Source of the DNA: Areca catechu
Taxonomy: Eukaryota; Streptophyta; Magnoliopsida; Arecales; Arecaceae
NCBI GenBank assembly: GCA_021397845.1
Contig: CM038040.1
Span: 47,263,088 to 47,327,087, forward strand
DNA length: 64,000 bases
Reading direction: 5' to 3'
Shown here: piece after piece, positions 12,640 through 25,074 of the stretch
Layout: every line of letters begins with the position of its first letter
Position numbering within the stretch: the first letter of the stretch is position 1
The notes under the pieces: generated by a model
Database searches by the model: none
The model's input: only the letters and a program-made list of their open reading frames with translations
What the model was told of the DNA's origin: nothing
Program-made: the position numbers and the translations under genes

Positions 12640-13134
12640 TTTCTCTTCCTCCTCCCTTTTCCTTTACCCTTTCTCCACTTCTCCTCACCTTCTTCACCCT
12701 TCTGATGGCTTCTCTCGTGGTGCCTTCTCCTCAAAAACTTCTCTATTCTCTTCCTTGCTTGCACTAAATCCTATTTTTTTCTGATTTTTTCCCAAAAAGA
12801 AAGCGAGAGAGAGAGAGAGAGAGAGAGAGAGTCAAAAAGCTCAGTGATATTTGTGTTTATTTTCTTCCCGTTATCTTGGTTGTGTCTAGTTATCTTGTGT
12901 CAAAGGCTCTATACGTCTCTTCTCTCTTCTCTCTCCTTCTATGCCCGGTGAGTACCTTGGAAACCAAAGCCCTAGTTTCACCTGTCCTCGCTCTCAGCAT
13001 GTAAGCCACTGATCAGCTCTGCCCACGAGCCGAAACCATTGAAAGGAAAAGAAGTCGGAAAAGTGCAAAAGAGGTGCAGATACAACGAAAGGGAAGGTGA
13101 GGGGGAGTAGAATTAGGGTTTGGTAGTGAGAAAT
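12640..13134 (+). other. Probable 5' UTR of the HD-ZIP IV gene, perhaps with an intron
   Basis: A pyrimidine-rich stretch is followed by a good splice donor, CCCG/GTGAGTAC at 12947/12948. Possible acceptors lie between 12990 and 13120, but none is clearly best. Introns in the 5' leader are common in this family. The transcription start cannot be placed from sequence alone. Confidence 0.35.
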
Positions 13135-16100
13135 ATGCCTGCAGGTATCATGATTCCGGCAAGAAATGTGCCGTCGATGATCGGAAGGAATACGGGTGCT
13201 GGCTATGGTCTTCATCATCACTGTCCCTTGGTCAGGTCTGCATGTAAAAACTTTCTGATTTTTTCTTTAGATTTTTTTTTCCCCCCTTCAATTTTTTTCC
13301 CAAGGTTTGTGGTGTGCATGGTCTCTATGTTGACAGAATATGCAGCGTGTGTGAGGCCTGATAATCGGTGCTTGTAATTTGTAATTGGGACTGCTCCATT
13401 CTTCCTTGTTTGCTTGGCTTTTGGGCTTTTCCTATCTGTTTTTTTTTGGGTTTTAGGGGGTTAATTAATTTTTCCAAGTGGTGATGGCTGTTATTAGGTG
13501 GGTGTTTTAAGCCATTTTTGAGGATAAATCCTCCTCGGTTTCTGAGAAGCAAAGTGAGAGCTGAATCGTCTGATACTGCTTTTATACAGAACAAGAGGCC
13601 AGTCCTTTCATAGCTTTCAAACCTGCTGTCTTTTTCTTTACTATAGTCTCACAGTACATACTATACAAAGAGTACTAATACAATTTTACTAGCTCTTTTT
13701 TTTTTTTCATTTTTTTAAAAAATCAGTTATAAAAAAGTTTTCTTTCATTCTTCTCCTCTCTTCACCTCATACATGTACTTATAGAGAGCAAGAGGAGAGT
13801 CCTTACATACCTTTTAGATATATACATATATATAAATAGAGACAGAAAGACTTATACCCTAGCTCTTTATCTTCCTTATTTTCTTCTTGATCTCTTGCGT
13901 GTGTGCACAAGAGACAGAGAGATGGGGGGCGGAGCTTTCTTGGTATGACAGATATATAGATCTCAATTAGTTATAAGGTGTAGTTTTTTTCTTTCTCCAC
14001 TCCACTCTTTCACTTCATAGATTTTGCATCTTCTTCCCTTTCAAAATGATTGTGAATTAATCGTGAAACCATCAATTTTCTGGAGCCTTCTAATTTGTAG
14101 ATCTAAGTTGTTTTGGTAGGGCTTTATCTTTCTCCTTCCTCTTCTTTTCCAAATTTACACGTTATGTGGGCATTATTTAAAGACCATTAGAATAGTAATA
14201 TTCTTCCCTTTGAATGCTTCTAAACATGTGTTTTGATCTCTATTTTTTACTTTCTTCATGTTTTGTTTTTAATTCGTTGTTTTAAGGGAAGCTGATAACT
14301 GGAAGAAGAAGAGAGAGAGGAGAGAGAAGGTTTTATATTGTTTTTTGTTTGCAAATACTTGCAGCCAAACATTTTGGAGGGGCAGCAACTCCCACTCCAC
14401 CCCACATCACTTGTGGAGATCCCGCAGACAACCACGGCGGAGAGCGAGATGGGGAGGACTCGGGAGGAGGACTTTGAGAGCAAGTCGGGAAGTGAGAATA
14501 TAGAGGGGGCATCCGGTGATGACCAGGATGCAAACCATCGGCCGAGAAAGAAGCGTTACCACCGCCATACTCAGCATCAGATCCAAGAGATGGAAGCGTA
14601 ATTATTTTCTGACTCCTATTACCCAAAAATATCAGAGAAAAAATGATGTTAATTACTAATAATATCCCATTCTTTACTCTCCAAATTCTCTTTTCCGTTT
14701 TTTTTTTTTTTTTTACTCCAACCAAATTGGGGGGGGGGGGGGGGGGGGGGGGGGGTGGGAAAAGGACTTCTATTATTGTTGCAGACCCAACAACACCATC
14801 ATTTCTTACTCTTTAACTCACATTTTGCTTAGACTTGATATCATCTTTTATTTTTTTAAAAAAAATTTCTGGTACAAAGAACTACCATAAAAAGGGATAC
14901 TTCTTCTTACTTTTCCTTTTTAGCTTTAAATTCCCACTTTTCTATTTGTAAAAAAAAGAGAATTAGAAAACAACAGATCCAATTTCAGCTTTACTTGGAT
15001 TTTTATTCTTCTAGCAATCTATATTCTCCTGGCTTGGAATTATTAATTCTGCAGTTTCTCAACATGACAGAATTAAAACAAGAAGGTCTTCTTTAATTCT
15101 TCTTCTTCTTCTTTTGATGGGTTCCAGTACTGATCTTACTTTTTTTTTTTTTTCCCTCTCAGTTTCTTCAAGGAATGCCCCCACCCTGTATAAGCAACGA
15201 AAGGAGCTGAGCCGAGAGCTTGGTTAGAGCCCCTCCAAATCAAGTTCTGGTTCCAAAACAAGCGCACCCAGATGAAGTTTTATACCTCCTTCCACACATT
15301 AAACTATATATATATATATATTTATTTTTCTGCATATCAGCCACTGATGACAACGTTCTTACTAAATACATTTATTTTTTATTTTTTAGACATTCTGGAT
15401 TAGTGTATCAGTCTTATCTTTTCTTATGCTGGGTTGGCATTCATAGTAATCACTCTTAGCTTCTTGCTCTGCTAAAATTCTGGTGCCCACCATCGCTATC
15501 CTTAATTTATGTCATTTTCTTATTAATCTCTCCCTTCCTCCTACTTACTTCCCTCATAGACTCAACATGAGCGGCAGGAGAACGCTCATCTAAGGGCCGA
15601 GAATGAGAAGCTCCGGACCGAGAACATGAGGTACAAGAAGCCCTCAGCAACGCCTCATGCCCCACTGTGTGGCCCCGCTGCTCTCGGAGAGATGTCCTTC
15701 GACGAACACCATCTGAGAATCGAGAATGTTCGGTTAAGAGAGGAGGTAGGTGATTCATATCATCTCATCAATAAAAGCTTAAACGTACGTACAGCTTCGA
15801 TCGGTGTTTGCACCATTAATTAATTTTAACACTTCTTCTCGTGCTTAATTAAATAGATCGATCGCATATCCGGAATCGCTGCCAAGTACGTCGGGAAGCC
15901 GGTGGTCTCGTACCCGCTACTCTCTCCTCCAATAGCTTCACGCTCGCCGCTGGATCTTGGGGTTACCGGGGGGTTTGGGGTCCAACCACCAGGCATTGGA
16001 AGTGAAACATTTGGAGCCGGGGAGCTACTCAGGAGTGTTTCATGCCAGCCTGAGTTCGAGAAGCCGATGGTTATAGAGCTCGCGGTGGCTGCAATGGAGG

Positions 16101-19100
16101 AGCTTATTCGAATGGCACAGCTTGGCGAGCCACTTTGGACCCCGGGGCTTGATAACTCGACCGAGACCCTAAATGAAGAGGAGTATGTTAGGACGTTTCC
16201 CAGAGGTATTGGTCCGAAGCCATTTGGATTCAAGTCAGAGGCCTCTCGCGAGACTGCAGTGGTCATCATGAATCACATCAATCTTGTTGAGATACTTATG
16301 GATATGGTATGATAACTATATATATTATATGAAGTTGCTGTTCCGTTTTTTGTTATGGATTTGTTTTATTATCTAACTACTTAATCTTTTGTAGAATCAA
16401 TGGTCCACCGTTTTTCTAGCATTGTGTCAAGAGCTATGACTTTTGAAGTGCTATCAACAGAGTAGCAGGAAATTATAATGAGCTTTGCAAGTGGTATCTC
16501 TCTCTTTGTGTGTGTGTGGAGGCTCTCTTTTCTTGAAGTAATCGTAATATTATTAGCTTCAAATATAATCCTTGTAGTAGCTAGGACATGGTCCGGTAAA
16601 GTAGAATATTTCTTTTTCTCCGATACATTTATTATTTTGTGTTGTTCTATGTGTCAATACCTAAATATGGGGATAATTAGGAAAGAAATCAGTATTTAAG
16701 GCTGACATTTTATTTGAAGTGATATTTTGACTTTAAAAAAAAAATTCTGGTGGCTTGTTGATGTATCAATTCTGGCTAATTTCACCACTTTAAAGGAAAT
16801 AAATGCCATTTAAATTGTAATAATTATGTAACGTATATATACTAATGCTGTGTGTTATGTATATCTGATGTTCTGAAAACAGTCCTTTAAAAATATTTAG
16901 TTTTCCAAATGTTCGTGTTCAAAATTGCATATGTATCTAGGCCCACATACCTCATGAAATTTATCTCTCTTGTTTCTCATTTTCCCTCATTTTCCTCAGT
17001 AAGGCAAATTTGGTACTTGAATAATAAAATACCATATGACATTTTACATTATTCTATGATATTTTGTACTTATAAATGATATTTGCCCATTGATTGCTTA
17101 TCTAATTGGGTAACATTTTACCATTGGATGACTAGTTTTCTTTCATTGTTGATGTAACTAGCATTCTTATAACCTTTAGTAATTAGAACCGGTGAGGTAT
17201 TTTGGAATACAGTAGGATGGTCTTGATGAGGATCAAAAAATGGGGTTTCCATGAATGAAGATGCAAGATATGATATAAATTAATTGTGGGATAAACTCTA
17301 TGTTGTATAACCTTCAAATAGATAGAATCAAACTTGTAAAATCCTATCTCATAAAAAAGTACTTGGTAAATGGTTGCAACATCATCCACAACGGAGGAGT
17401 TTCAGGTTCAAATCTTGGGGTGCCACGTATATCCTTAGGAATTCTAATAAGTGGGGTACCAACAACTATTTTAAAAAACCTACATTCTAGTACTAAACTA
17501 AGTAAGACTTCTTAGGCATCTTATTTATGTGAAAATTCATATGAAATTTAACAGCTTATAAAGATATTGATATTTAGATTAAATTTCATGAGTTTATTTT
17601 CTTGAGAATAATGGTGGAGGACAGCCAATTACTTCATAGAAATGGTGGAAGAATTAGTCATGCCAAACTCTTTGAGAAACAACAAGATTGAAGCTCCTCC
17701 TGATGGAAGAGGTTCAACCACAAAAGTATATACAGCCTTGTTTAAGATAGTTTTAAATTTTTTTTGGATGAAGCTAGGTTTCGATTATTTGATGCCAATG
17801 ACATGAAAATCTGTCCATAAGGTTGTTAAACACATAACACATCGACACCTGCTGTCTAGGGATGCATTTAGCTATTACTAATATCAATTTATTGTTTCAA
17901 GAATTTGCAGATATAATTGATTTAATATTTTGCAAGACGATGCTACTATATACAAGTTATATATGCTTTGATTTTGTTTCTTTTTGAAAAATAATCTAAT
18001 TACTGGTATAATAGGTTGCAAAGTTATTAAAGTTTGTAGAGAGGCAAAAGAGAAAATATGAAATGTATCAAAGCTGGAAGATTCACCTTGAAGAAACTAG
18101 AGGGTTCTTATTGTCAAAGGGTAACCCAAATAATGAGCACATAGCTTTTTACTTTCCTTTCAGTCTATAGCTAAAGAAATAGAAACCTTTGGATGGAGGA
18201 ACATGGGAACACTAAAGCCGAACACAAGAAATTAATTAAACTTTGATATATACAAAATTAATTTAAATAACTTTCATTTGCTAAAAAAATAAATCCAATT
18301 CGTCACGATATTGTTCACAATAATGTAAATTTGCATGGCTTAAACTCATAATTAGCTTAATGTGGCCTTGGAGACCAGGTACTCGATCAAATTTATGTAG
18401 CGTCTCTACTCAAACACCTTCAGAGTGCTCTCTTGGGAGACCATATATACCATCTGTATCATGTACTAAAACATTTCTCATGACTCATGTACATCTTCCT
18501 TTCTTCTTAAAATAATGTCTAATGTTTTAGTTCTTTTGATAAGCTTTAATTTCTTCTAGCTATAGTTTAACAAGAACAAGACCTTAGCATATTCTAAACT
18601 GTCAGATGTCAGCGGAATTTCAAGTACCATCTCCACTGGTTCCAACTCGTGAGAGTTTATTTGTGAGGTATGCAAGCACATGCTGATGGAACATGGGCAG
18701 TAGTTGATGTTTCCTTGGACAGCTTACGCCCCAGCCCTGTATTAAGATGTCGAAGAAGGCCATCAGGCTGCTTGATTCAAGAAATGCCAAATGGTTACTC
18801 GAAGGTAAAGATTTACTTATGAACAAATTAGTCATGTTAAATTAATATTTGATCATAACCTTATCAGTTCAAGTCTTTTCCCAACTATCCGTGATCAGCT
18901 CTATGAGTTCTTCTTGTTTGCCACATTATTAATATCAAATTTACCTCAGCTGGTTATAACATTATCTATATCATATCTATATCTTAAATTCTATCTGATC
19001 ATAACCATATATCAGTTTAAGTCTTTTTCCAATTGTATCTGTAATATATATATAACTCTTTGAGTTCTTGTTTGCCACCTGATCATATTATCAATTTACC

Positions 19101-21318
19101 TCTGGCTGCATTATGTCATCTCTATATTATCTTATAGATTTACATCCAGTACTCTACTTTCTCTTTCAATATTTCACAGGTGATTTGGGTTGAACATGTT
19201 GAAGTAGATGATAGGTCTGTTCACAATATATACAAGCCTTTGGTTAACTCAGGCCTAGCATTTGGCGCGAAACGATGGGTCAGTACTCTGGATCGACAGT
19301 GCGAGCGCCTAGCAAGTGTTATGGCTAGTAACATTCCCTCTGGGGACATTGGTGGTAATTAACCATTCTTTTGCTTCGAATTATGAATCAAGTAATTGTC
19401 TGAAATATTTCGTGAAGAACGAATATATGATTTTCTCTTAGATCGACGAATTATTAATTTACTTTTGCTTTTGATGATTTGGTTGGTATATATCACAGTA
19501 ATAACTACTCCAGAAGGGAGGAAGAGCATGTTGAAGCTAGCTGAGAGGATGGTTATGAGCTTTTGTGGGGGTGTGACTGCCTCGACTACACATCAATGGA
19601 CTACCTTATCTGGTAGTGGTGCAGAGGATGTAAGGGTTATGACGAGAAAGAGTGTTGATGATCCTGGCAGGCCACCTGGTATCGTCCTCAATGCTGCCAC
19701 TTCCTTCTGGCTTCCTGTTCCACCTAAGAGGGTCTTCGATTTCCTTCGTGATGAGAGCTCTCGTAGTGAGGTATATCGATCAGAGTAGTTAAATATATTC
19801 TTTTTTCTCTGCTTAGATTTCATTTCAAAAATTGCAGTAGAACAAGTGAAGCTACTGATACGAGACTTATTAGCTCTCATTTAATAAAGACTTCTCTTTG
19901 TTGGACTAATTAATTTGCTGTTATACCTGTATTTTCTTGATTGTAAGTGGTGTAAGTTACTAAATAATTACTTCCTTTTTTTTCTTTTTTTTTTTTTTTT
20001 TTGAAATCCTTCAAGCTACCACCATCAGTCGTGTTCAGTTTTCAAACCTTTTCTTATTAGTTCTTATAAGCATTGCCATGAATTTCTAGTAATTCTCACC
20101 TTCAGTCATTGGTAGCAAATTAAGGTGAGCATATTTGGTGAATTTTAAGTGTTGGGATAACATTTTTCTATGCAGGGATTGCTATGTTCTTACATTAAAT
20201 ATGCAACACATATTCAGTAAAATTAAGTGCCGTTATCTAGTAATAAATTACCTCATTTCTTTCATTAGCATGATTCTTATTTATAGTATTCGGCACATTA
20301 TGATGATGACATTATGGCAGATATCATCATGAACACTAGCTGAATACTCGCATCAGAACACCGAGGTTTATTCTGTTAATTTGCTATGACAATTATCGAA
20401 TCCCTTGAGATGTTATTGAACTTCTGATTCGTATTACAAAACCTTCTAAACAAACAACACCCTAAAGCATTTTGCTTGTCTTACCAAAACCACTTCCTGT
20501 ATCTCAATTCTATGGAAATGATATATTTGTATGCAAATTAGTGGAGATAAGAAGCATAACTTTTTTATCACATCTCTCTGGATTCTTGGTGCATCGACAG
20601 TGGGATATCCTCTCCAATGGCGGCGTGTTCAGGAAATGGCTCACATCGCCAATGGCCGAGATCATGGCAACTGCGTCTCCCTCCTTCGCGTCAATGTAGG
20701 TTCATAAATATCAAAAAATTTGTTCAGTTTCTTGTCTTACTTTTTCTTTTTCCCTTTTTTTTTTGGTAACTAGATTACACATTCATGTCATCATGCATTA
20801 ATTTAGTCCAACTTCAGATATAACCAAAATCTACTTCATTTAATTTTATCAACTGCTTTCTTTTATGAATCTCATGTACATACTTCCTTATTTTTCACTA
20901 CTTGAATTAGAAGTTACTGATCAAACATAACTCATTCGGATGATATGATCGATCTTAGAGCGCAAACTCGAACCAGAGCAACATGCTGATACTTCAAGAG
21001 AGCTGCACCGATCCGACGGGCTCCTACGTGATCTATGCACCAGTAGATTTTGTTGCCATGAACGTGGTTCTAAATGGTGGTGACCCCAACTATGTTGCAC
21101 TTCTGCCATCAGGCTTTGCCATCCTACCTGATGGTCCTACCGGGAGTTTAGGGGAGGTTGGCTCTGGTGGATCCCTCCTGACCGTTGCCTTCCAAATCCT
21201 GGTCGACTCGGTCCCAACTGCCAAACTCTCTCTTGGCTCGGTGGCAACCGTCAACAGTCTCATTGCCTGTACCGTTGAAAGAATCAAAGCTGCGGTCTCG
21301 GGTGACAGCGCCCAGTAA
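13135..21318 (+). CDS. PDF2-like: Class IV HD-ZIP (homeodomain-leucine zipper-START) transcription factor, PDF2/ATML1-ROC1/ROC2 clade, frame-disrupted as given
   Basis: Nuclear DNA-binding protein that, in this clade, specifies shoot epidermal (L1) identity through L1 boxes. Coding exons: 13135-13235, 14365-14597, 15163-15277, 15560-15745, 15857-16306, 16395-16490, 18606-18804, 19180-19354, 19499-19770, 20601-20695, 20959-21318. All splice sites are GT-AG except the donor after exon 3, which lacks one G. The start MPAGIMIPARN is the clade's usual N-terminus. The homeodomain runs from KKRYHRHTQHQIQEMEA to KFWFQNKRTQMK. The zipper-loop-zipper spans exons 4-5 (MSFDEHHLRIEN, DRISGIAAKYVGKP), START exons 5-9 and the C-terminal SAD exons 9-11, ending TVERIKAAVSGDSAQ. 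Intended length is about 760 residues, as in PDF2 and ROC1. Single-base losses break exons 1, 3, 4, 6, 7 and 10; the other five exons are intact. This is either a draft-sequence artefact or a recent pseudogene. Confidence 0.9.
14729..14755 (+). repeat. Poly(G) run of 27 in intron 2
   Basis: An uninterrupted G run, followed by TGGG, lies 131 bp after exon 2 of the HD-ZIP gene and just after a poly(T) tract. Such runs can form G-quadruplexes and are hard to sequence, so the length may not be exact. Confidence 0.85.
17360..17440 (+). repeat. Possible tRNA-derived SINE fragment in intron 6
   Basis: GGTTCAAATCT at 17405-17415 resembles a pol III B box (GGTTCRANNCC), and GGTAAATGGTTG about 35 bp upstream resembles a worn A box. 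The 3' end and target duplications are not clear, so this is a weak call. Confidence 0.25.
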
Positions 21319-22290
21319 GCCTAAAGGCTATAACTTAAAAGGTGAGTTAATGTTTTCGGAACCTGGGTTTTTGGTTTTAAAATTATTATGTTCTTGAATC
21401 TTTATTGCGTTTCTATAAAGGAAAGTAAAGCTAAAGAAACTTTGTGCATCATGGTTAGGATATTTTAAAAATTATGGTGGTTTTTAGAAAGTGTGGTATG
21501 GGGACTTGAACATGTTCTGTTTCTTGACATGATTTTCTTTGCAAAATTTAATCAATACAAGGACTGAAAGTTTTCTTAGGATTGTGAATTTTCTTATTTT
21601 TCTTTATTGAAGATTTTACTGTCTCACAAGAGCAAGTCGATGGTAACTAATTTTTTTTTTTTTTAAAAAAAAAAAAAAAGTTTGCATTAATACGAAAACC
21701 ATTTTTTCCATCTGGTTTTGCTAGTCATATTTTCGTTCCATTCAAATCCTCTTTTCATTGATGTTTTCCACTGCTCGCCTGGTAATTTGCATCTCGATTA
21801 CCAAAGAATCGAGTCTATTTGGCCTCTAACCATGCTTTTCTTGATGATGAGCAGGAGAAGGAGAGGATCATGGAGCTTTATTTGTGGCAAGTCAAGAGCG
21901 CACCTCGGACTCTCCTTGCCATGTGGTGCTGGTTGTTTTGTTTGTTGTTCAATTCAATTACAAGCACTCTCCCACCACCACTATGCAAGGGGGGTTGGTT
22001 CGGGTATTGACTTCCCTTTGGTTTGGTCACTGGTAGGACCTCTCTCAGTTTTGCAGCACCCTAAGTTTTTCTCTGTAATGCTCTCATTTCCAGTGTTTTT
22101 TCCCCCTCCATTTGTGAACAAACTTGATGCACTTCGTGCTTTCTCTGTCACTTTCTTCAGTCAATTCCATCCCTCTTTATTGTGTTGGTGGCTTCAGTCA
22201 AATGGAATGCCTAATCCACCAAGTTGGCCTTGCTTCCTCTTCTATTATAAGAAGTTTCTGTAGACCATGTTGGTATGATATTTAATCTCT
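21319..22290 (+). other. 3' UTR of the HD-ZIP IV gene, with a probable intron
   Basis: Twenty-three bases after the stop is a strong donor, AAAAG/GTGAGTTA (21341/21342). A matching acceptor, GATGAGCAG/GAGAAGG, lies at 21854/21855. The segment after it (from GAGAAGGAGAGGATCATGG on) is richer in GC than the presumed intron, as exons usually are. An intron in the 3' UTR is known for some HD-ZIP IV genes. The end near 22290 is a guess from the loss of exon-like composition. Confidence 0.5.
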
Positions 22291-22834
22291 CTTTATCCCC
22301 TTGAAATGAACGCTCGGATGGGCTGCTTTCCATTCCCCCGCCCCAAGAAAAAAAAAATAATAATGGTGGTACCTCGTGATTTGCTTTCGCTGCTCCTGTG
22401 GTGCCATCAAAACTTATCAAGAGGCAGGGATCCAATATCTTTGTTCAAGGAATGAGGAATGTCTCGATCGTTGGTGTTTCGAGCCTTCATTTTGAACTTT
22501 GAATAGAAGTACCAATTCTCGCTTCCATTAGTATTACAATTAAGAGAATGATGTCATTGTTGTGATTCCGGCATGCTTCGGATGAAGAAAATGTGAAGAA
22601 GCCACCTCCTAAATGTGGGTTGCATCACCTCAAAAAGTTCGGATGAAATTTTGAGGTACGAACAAGCTTGAACTAAAATTTCTGATCACGTCTCGGAGAA
22701 AATTATCAGCCACTGATGATAGCATGGGTTCGATAGATGCACCGGAACAAAGAATAGAAAATAAAGACAGACCAAAAATTATGTGAATGAAATCAGAAAT
22801 TTTCGTACCATCCAATAACCGATACAGTTTGGCC
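22291..22834. other. Intergenic, no gene seen
   Basis: Mixed-composition sequence between the HD-ZIP gene and the foldback-like element. I see no open frame with a recognisable product, and no clear repeat. Confidence 0.5.
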
Positions 22835-23217
22835 GGAAAAAATGATCCATATCATCAGCTGTTCAAAAATATTCTGAACTGAATCGAAATGAATTTTTTT
22901 AAATAATATATATTTAATAAATATTTATAAATAGATGTTTGGTAATATATTATTAAATTATGTATTTAATTGATTGAAATCATCTTTCTAAAAGATGATT
23001 TCAAATTCAGATTAGTTAAAGTTTATTTTTTTGATACTTCTATTTAAGATTTAATACATATTATTTAATAATATATTATTATATATTTTATATTATTAAA
23101 TATTTTATTTTTTAAAATATAATAAACATGTTATATTTTTAAAAAAAAAAATAAAAAATAAGAAAAAAAATAATATGATATTATAACAATATATTATGAC
23201 ATGTTTTATATTATAAT
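22835..23217 (+). repeat. Left AT-rich arm of the foldback-like element, outer part
   Basis: Pairs as a diverged inverted repeat with about 34250-34680. It is cut at the ATAAT target site (23213-23217) by the Tat-type LTR element and resumes at 28326. Confidence 0.7.
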
Positions 23218-23220
23218 TAT

Positions 23221-24527
23221 TGCCATCCGAATGTCGTGGCCTGTAGCTGGAGACGATCTCAGACCATATCCTCGTTGCTCGGGAACCTGCTCGCACGCCC
23301 GGATCTGCAAAACAGAGAAAATCCGGATCGGGATCCTGGCGGTGGCACTCCGACCCTCAAGTCAGTGGCGATTTAGGAAAAAAGATCATCTTGGTCGAGC
23401 CCCGTAGATGGACTCCACGCTAAGAGGAGAAACTTGAGTACTTTGAGAGTGTGAATGGATTGAGAGTAGAGTGAGGGAAGTGGCAGCGGAGGAAAGTTCA
23501 AGCTGGATAGTTGTGTCCGTCGAGACCTTTCTGGTGAGTTTCCGGTAGCCAAAATCACTTGGCCTCTCAGTTGCTCTCCTATATGCCGCCCCTTTCGCCC
23601 GTTTGTTATTTACCTTCCTTTTAGAACCTTAGATAACTCTTTTAAGCCAGGATGGCTGCACGCCGCCTATCTTGGGATCCTCCATTCGCTTGCAGGCACG
23701 TGTGGTGATGTTCCGTGCCATGCACGATGTGCCTTTCTTCATTCGTGATAAGGAACATCATCGTGTGCTCTGACCCTCCCTCTGGTTGCTCCACTTTGAA
23801 AAACTTGGCAAAACCTCGATCGGAGGGCAGTGCCTCCTGGATTCGAATCTCCTGGATTGACTATCTCTTTTGGATGGCACAGATGGTCGGTCGGGAGCAC
23901 AGCGACTCGATCATGGCAATTATTGCGGCATGGTGGGTGCCTCTCTGTGGTCCTTGGACGGCTTAACATCATTCGAGGAAGGCGATGATGTCCCTTAGCC
24001 ACATGTCTCCTCGTCCGAACTGGGGCTGGTTCAGAGAGGAGGAACTCGACTTCGGCCACGACGTCTCGACCTCGAGGGAGCCACCTGACGAAGGAGTCTG
24101 AAAAGAGCAGGAGCTTGAATTCAGCCAGGGCATCTCATCCTCGAGGGAGCCACCTGACGAAGGAGTCCAGAGAGAGCTCGACTTCGGCCAGGGCGTCTCG
24201 ATCTCGAGGAAGCCACCTGACGAAAGAGTCCGAAGAGAGACGGAGCTCGACTTCGGCCAGGGCATCTTTACCTCGAGGGAGCCACCTAGCGAAGGAGTCC
24301 AGAGAGAGCCAGAGCTTGACTTCAGCGAGGACATCTCGACCTCGAGGAAGCCACCTGGCGAAGGAGTCCGAAGAAAGACAGAGCTCGACTTAGGCCAGGA
24401 CGTCTTAACCTCGAGGGAGCCACCTGGAGAAGGAGTCCGGAGAGAGCCGTCCGACGTGACAGCTTCCTTCGATGTGGCATCTGACTGGGTCTGACATGGG
24501 TTCCACGTCAACGATCCTGCCACATCA
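23221..24527 (-). repeat. 3' LTR of the antisense-ORF element
   Basis: TG...CA ends: TGCCATCC at 23221 and CACATCA at 24527. The element may begin three bases earlier, at 23218, directly after ATAAT. It contains a six-unit tandem array (24045-24446). The right half resembles 27900-28325; the left half has no match there. Confidence 0.6.
24045..24446 (-). repeat. 69-bp tandem array in the LTR, open as a 23-residue repeat
   Basis: About six units of roughly 69 bp, each with CTCGACTTCGGCCAG and CTCGAGGGAGCCACCTG. The period is a multiple of three. The minus strand stays open through the whole array as a repeated frame around PSPGGSLEVEMPWPKSSS (part of an open frame of 184 residues, 24523-23969). 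A related array lies at 27900-28250. Confidence 0.75.
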
Positions 24528-25074
24528 TTTGCCTTCCACTTTCAAGTCCCGTTGGTGCACGGCGCTCAGGGCAAAGGGAGTAAATATGGTGCTGACATGG
24601 AAAGGCCAAAATTCGGTGCCATTATTACCATGATCGCTGGCACCTCGCGGGGCGAACCTCCAAGCCAATGCGGGGGTGACATGTGGACTCGTCCGAGAAG
24701 GCTTTATGGCTGACGTAGAATTCAAAACGGTCGTGAGCGAATCGAAGCGTTGCCTTTTGCCGATTGCTGACACGTGGTGCAGATCCGATGGCGGCGGCTC
24801 CAGAACGGTACAGTTACGATCTGGTCATTTCGAAAGGAAGGACAGTTCTCTGAAAATACTTTCTCTTTCAAACTCCTCGTGCCCGCTAGCAAACCACAGT
24901 CTCCTCTCTTCCCCCGGCCATCCTTTTTCTCCAAGGCTAGCCAGGTTCGTCTTCTTCATTCTTCTTTTACTTTTTGTTGGGTAAAGCTCATCTTTAGGGT
25001 CAGGATCTTCCCGGGCTTCGTCCATCTCCTTTCTCCTCCTTCTCTGTTATTTCTCCTTCATCTTCTTCCTTAAG

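Noticed and set aside
21718..22263. 181-codon frame downstream of the HD-ZIP stop
   Set aside because: It overlaps the probable 3' UTR intron and exon and has no family resemblance; untranslated sequence is the better reading.
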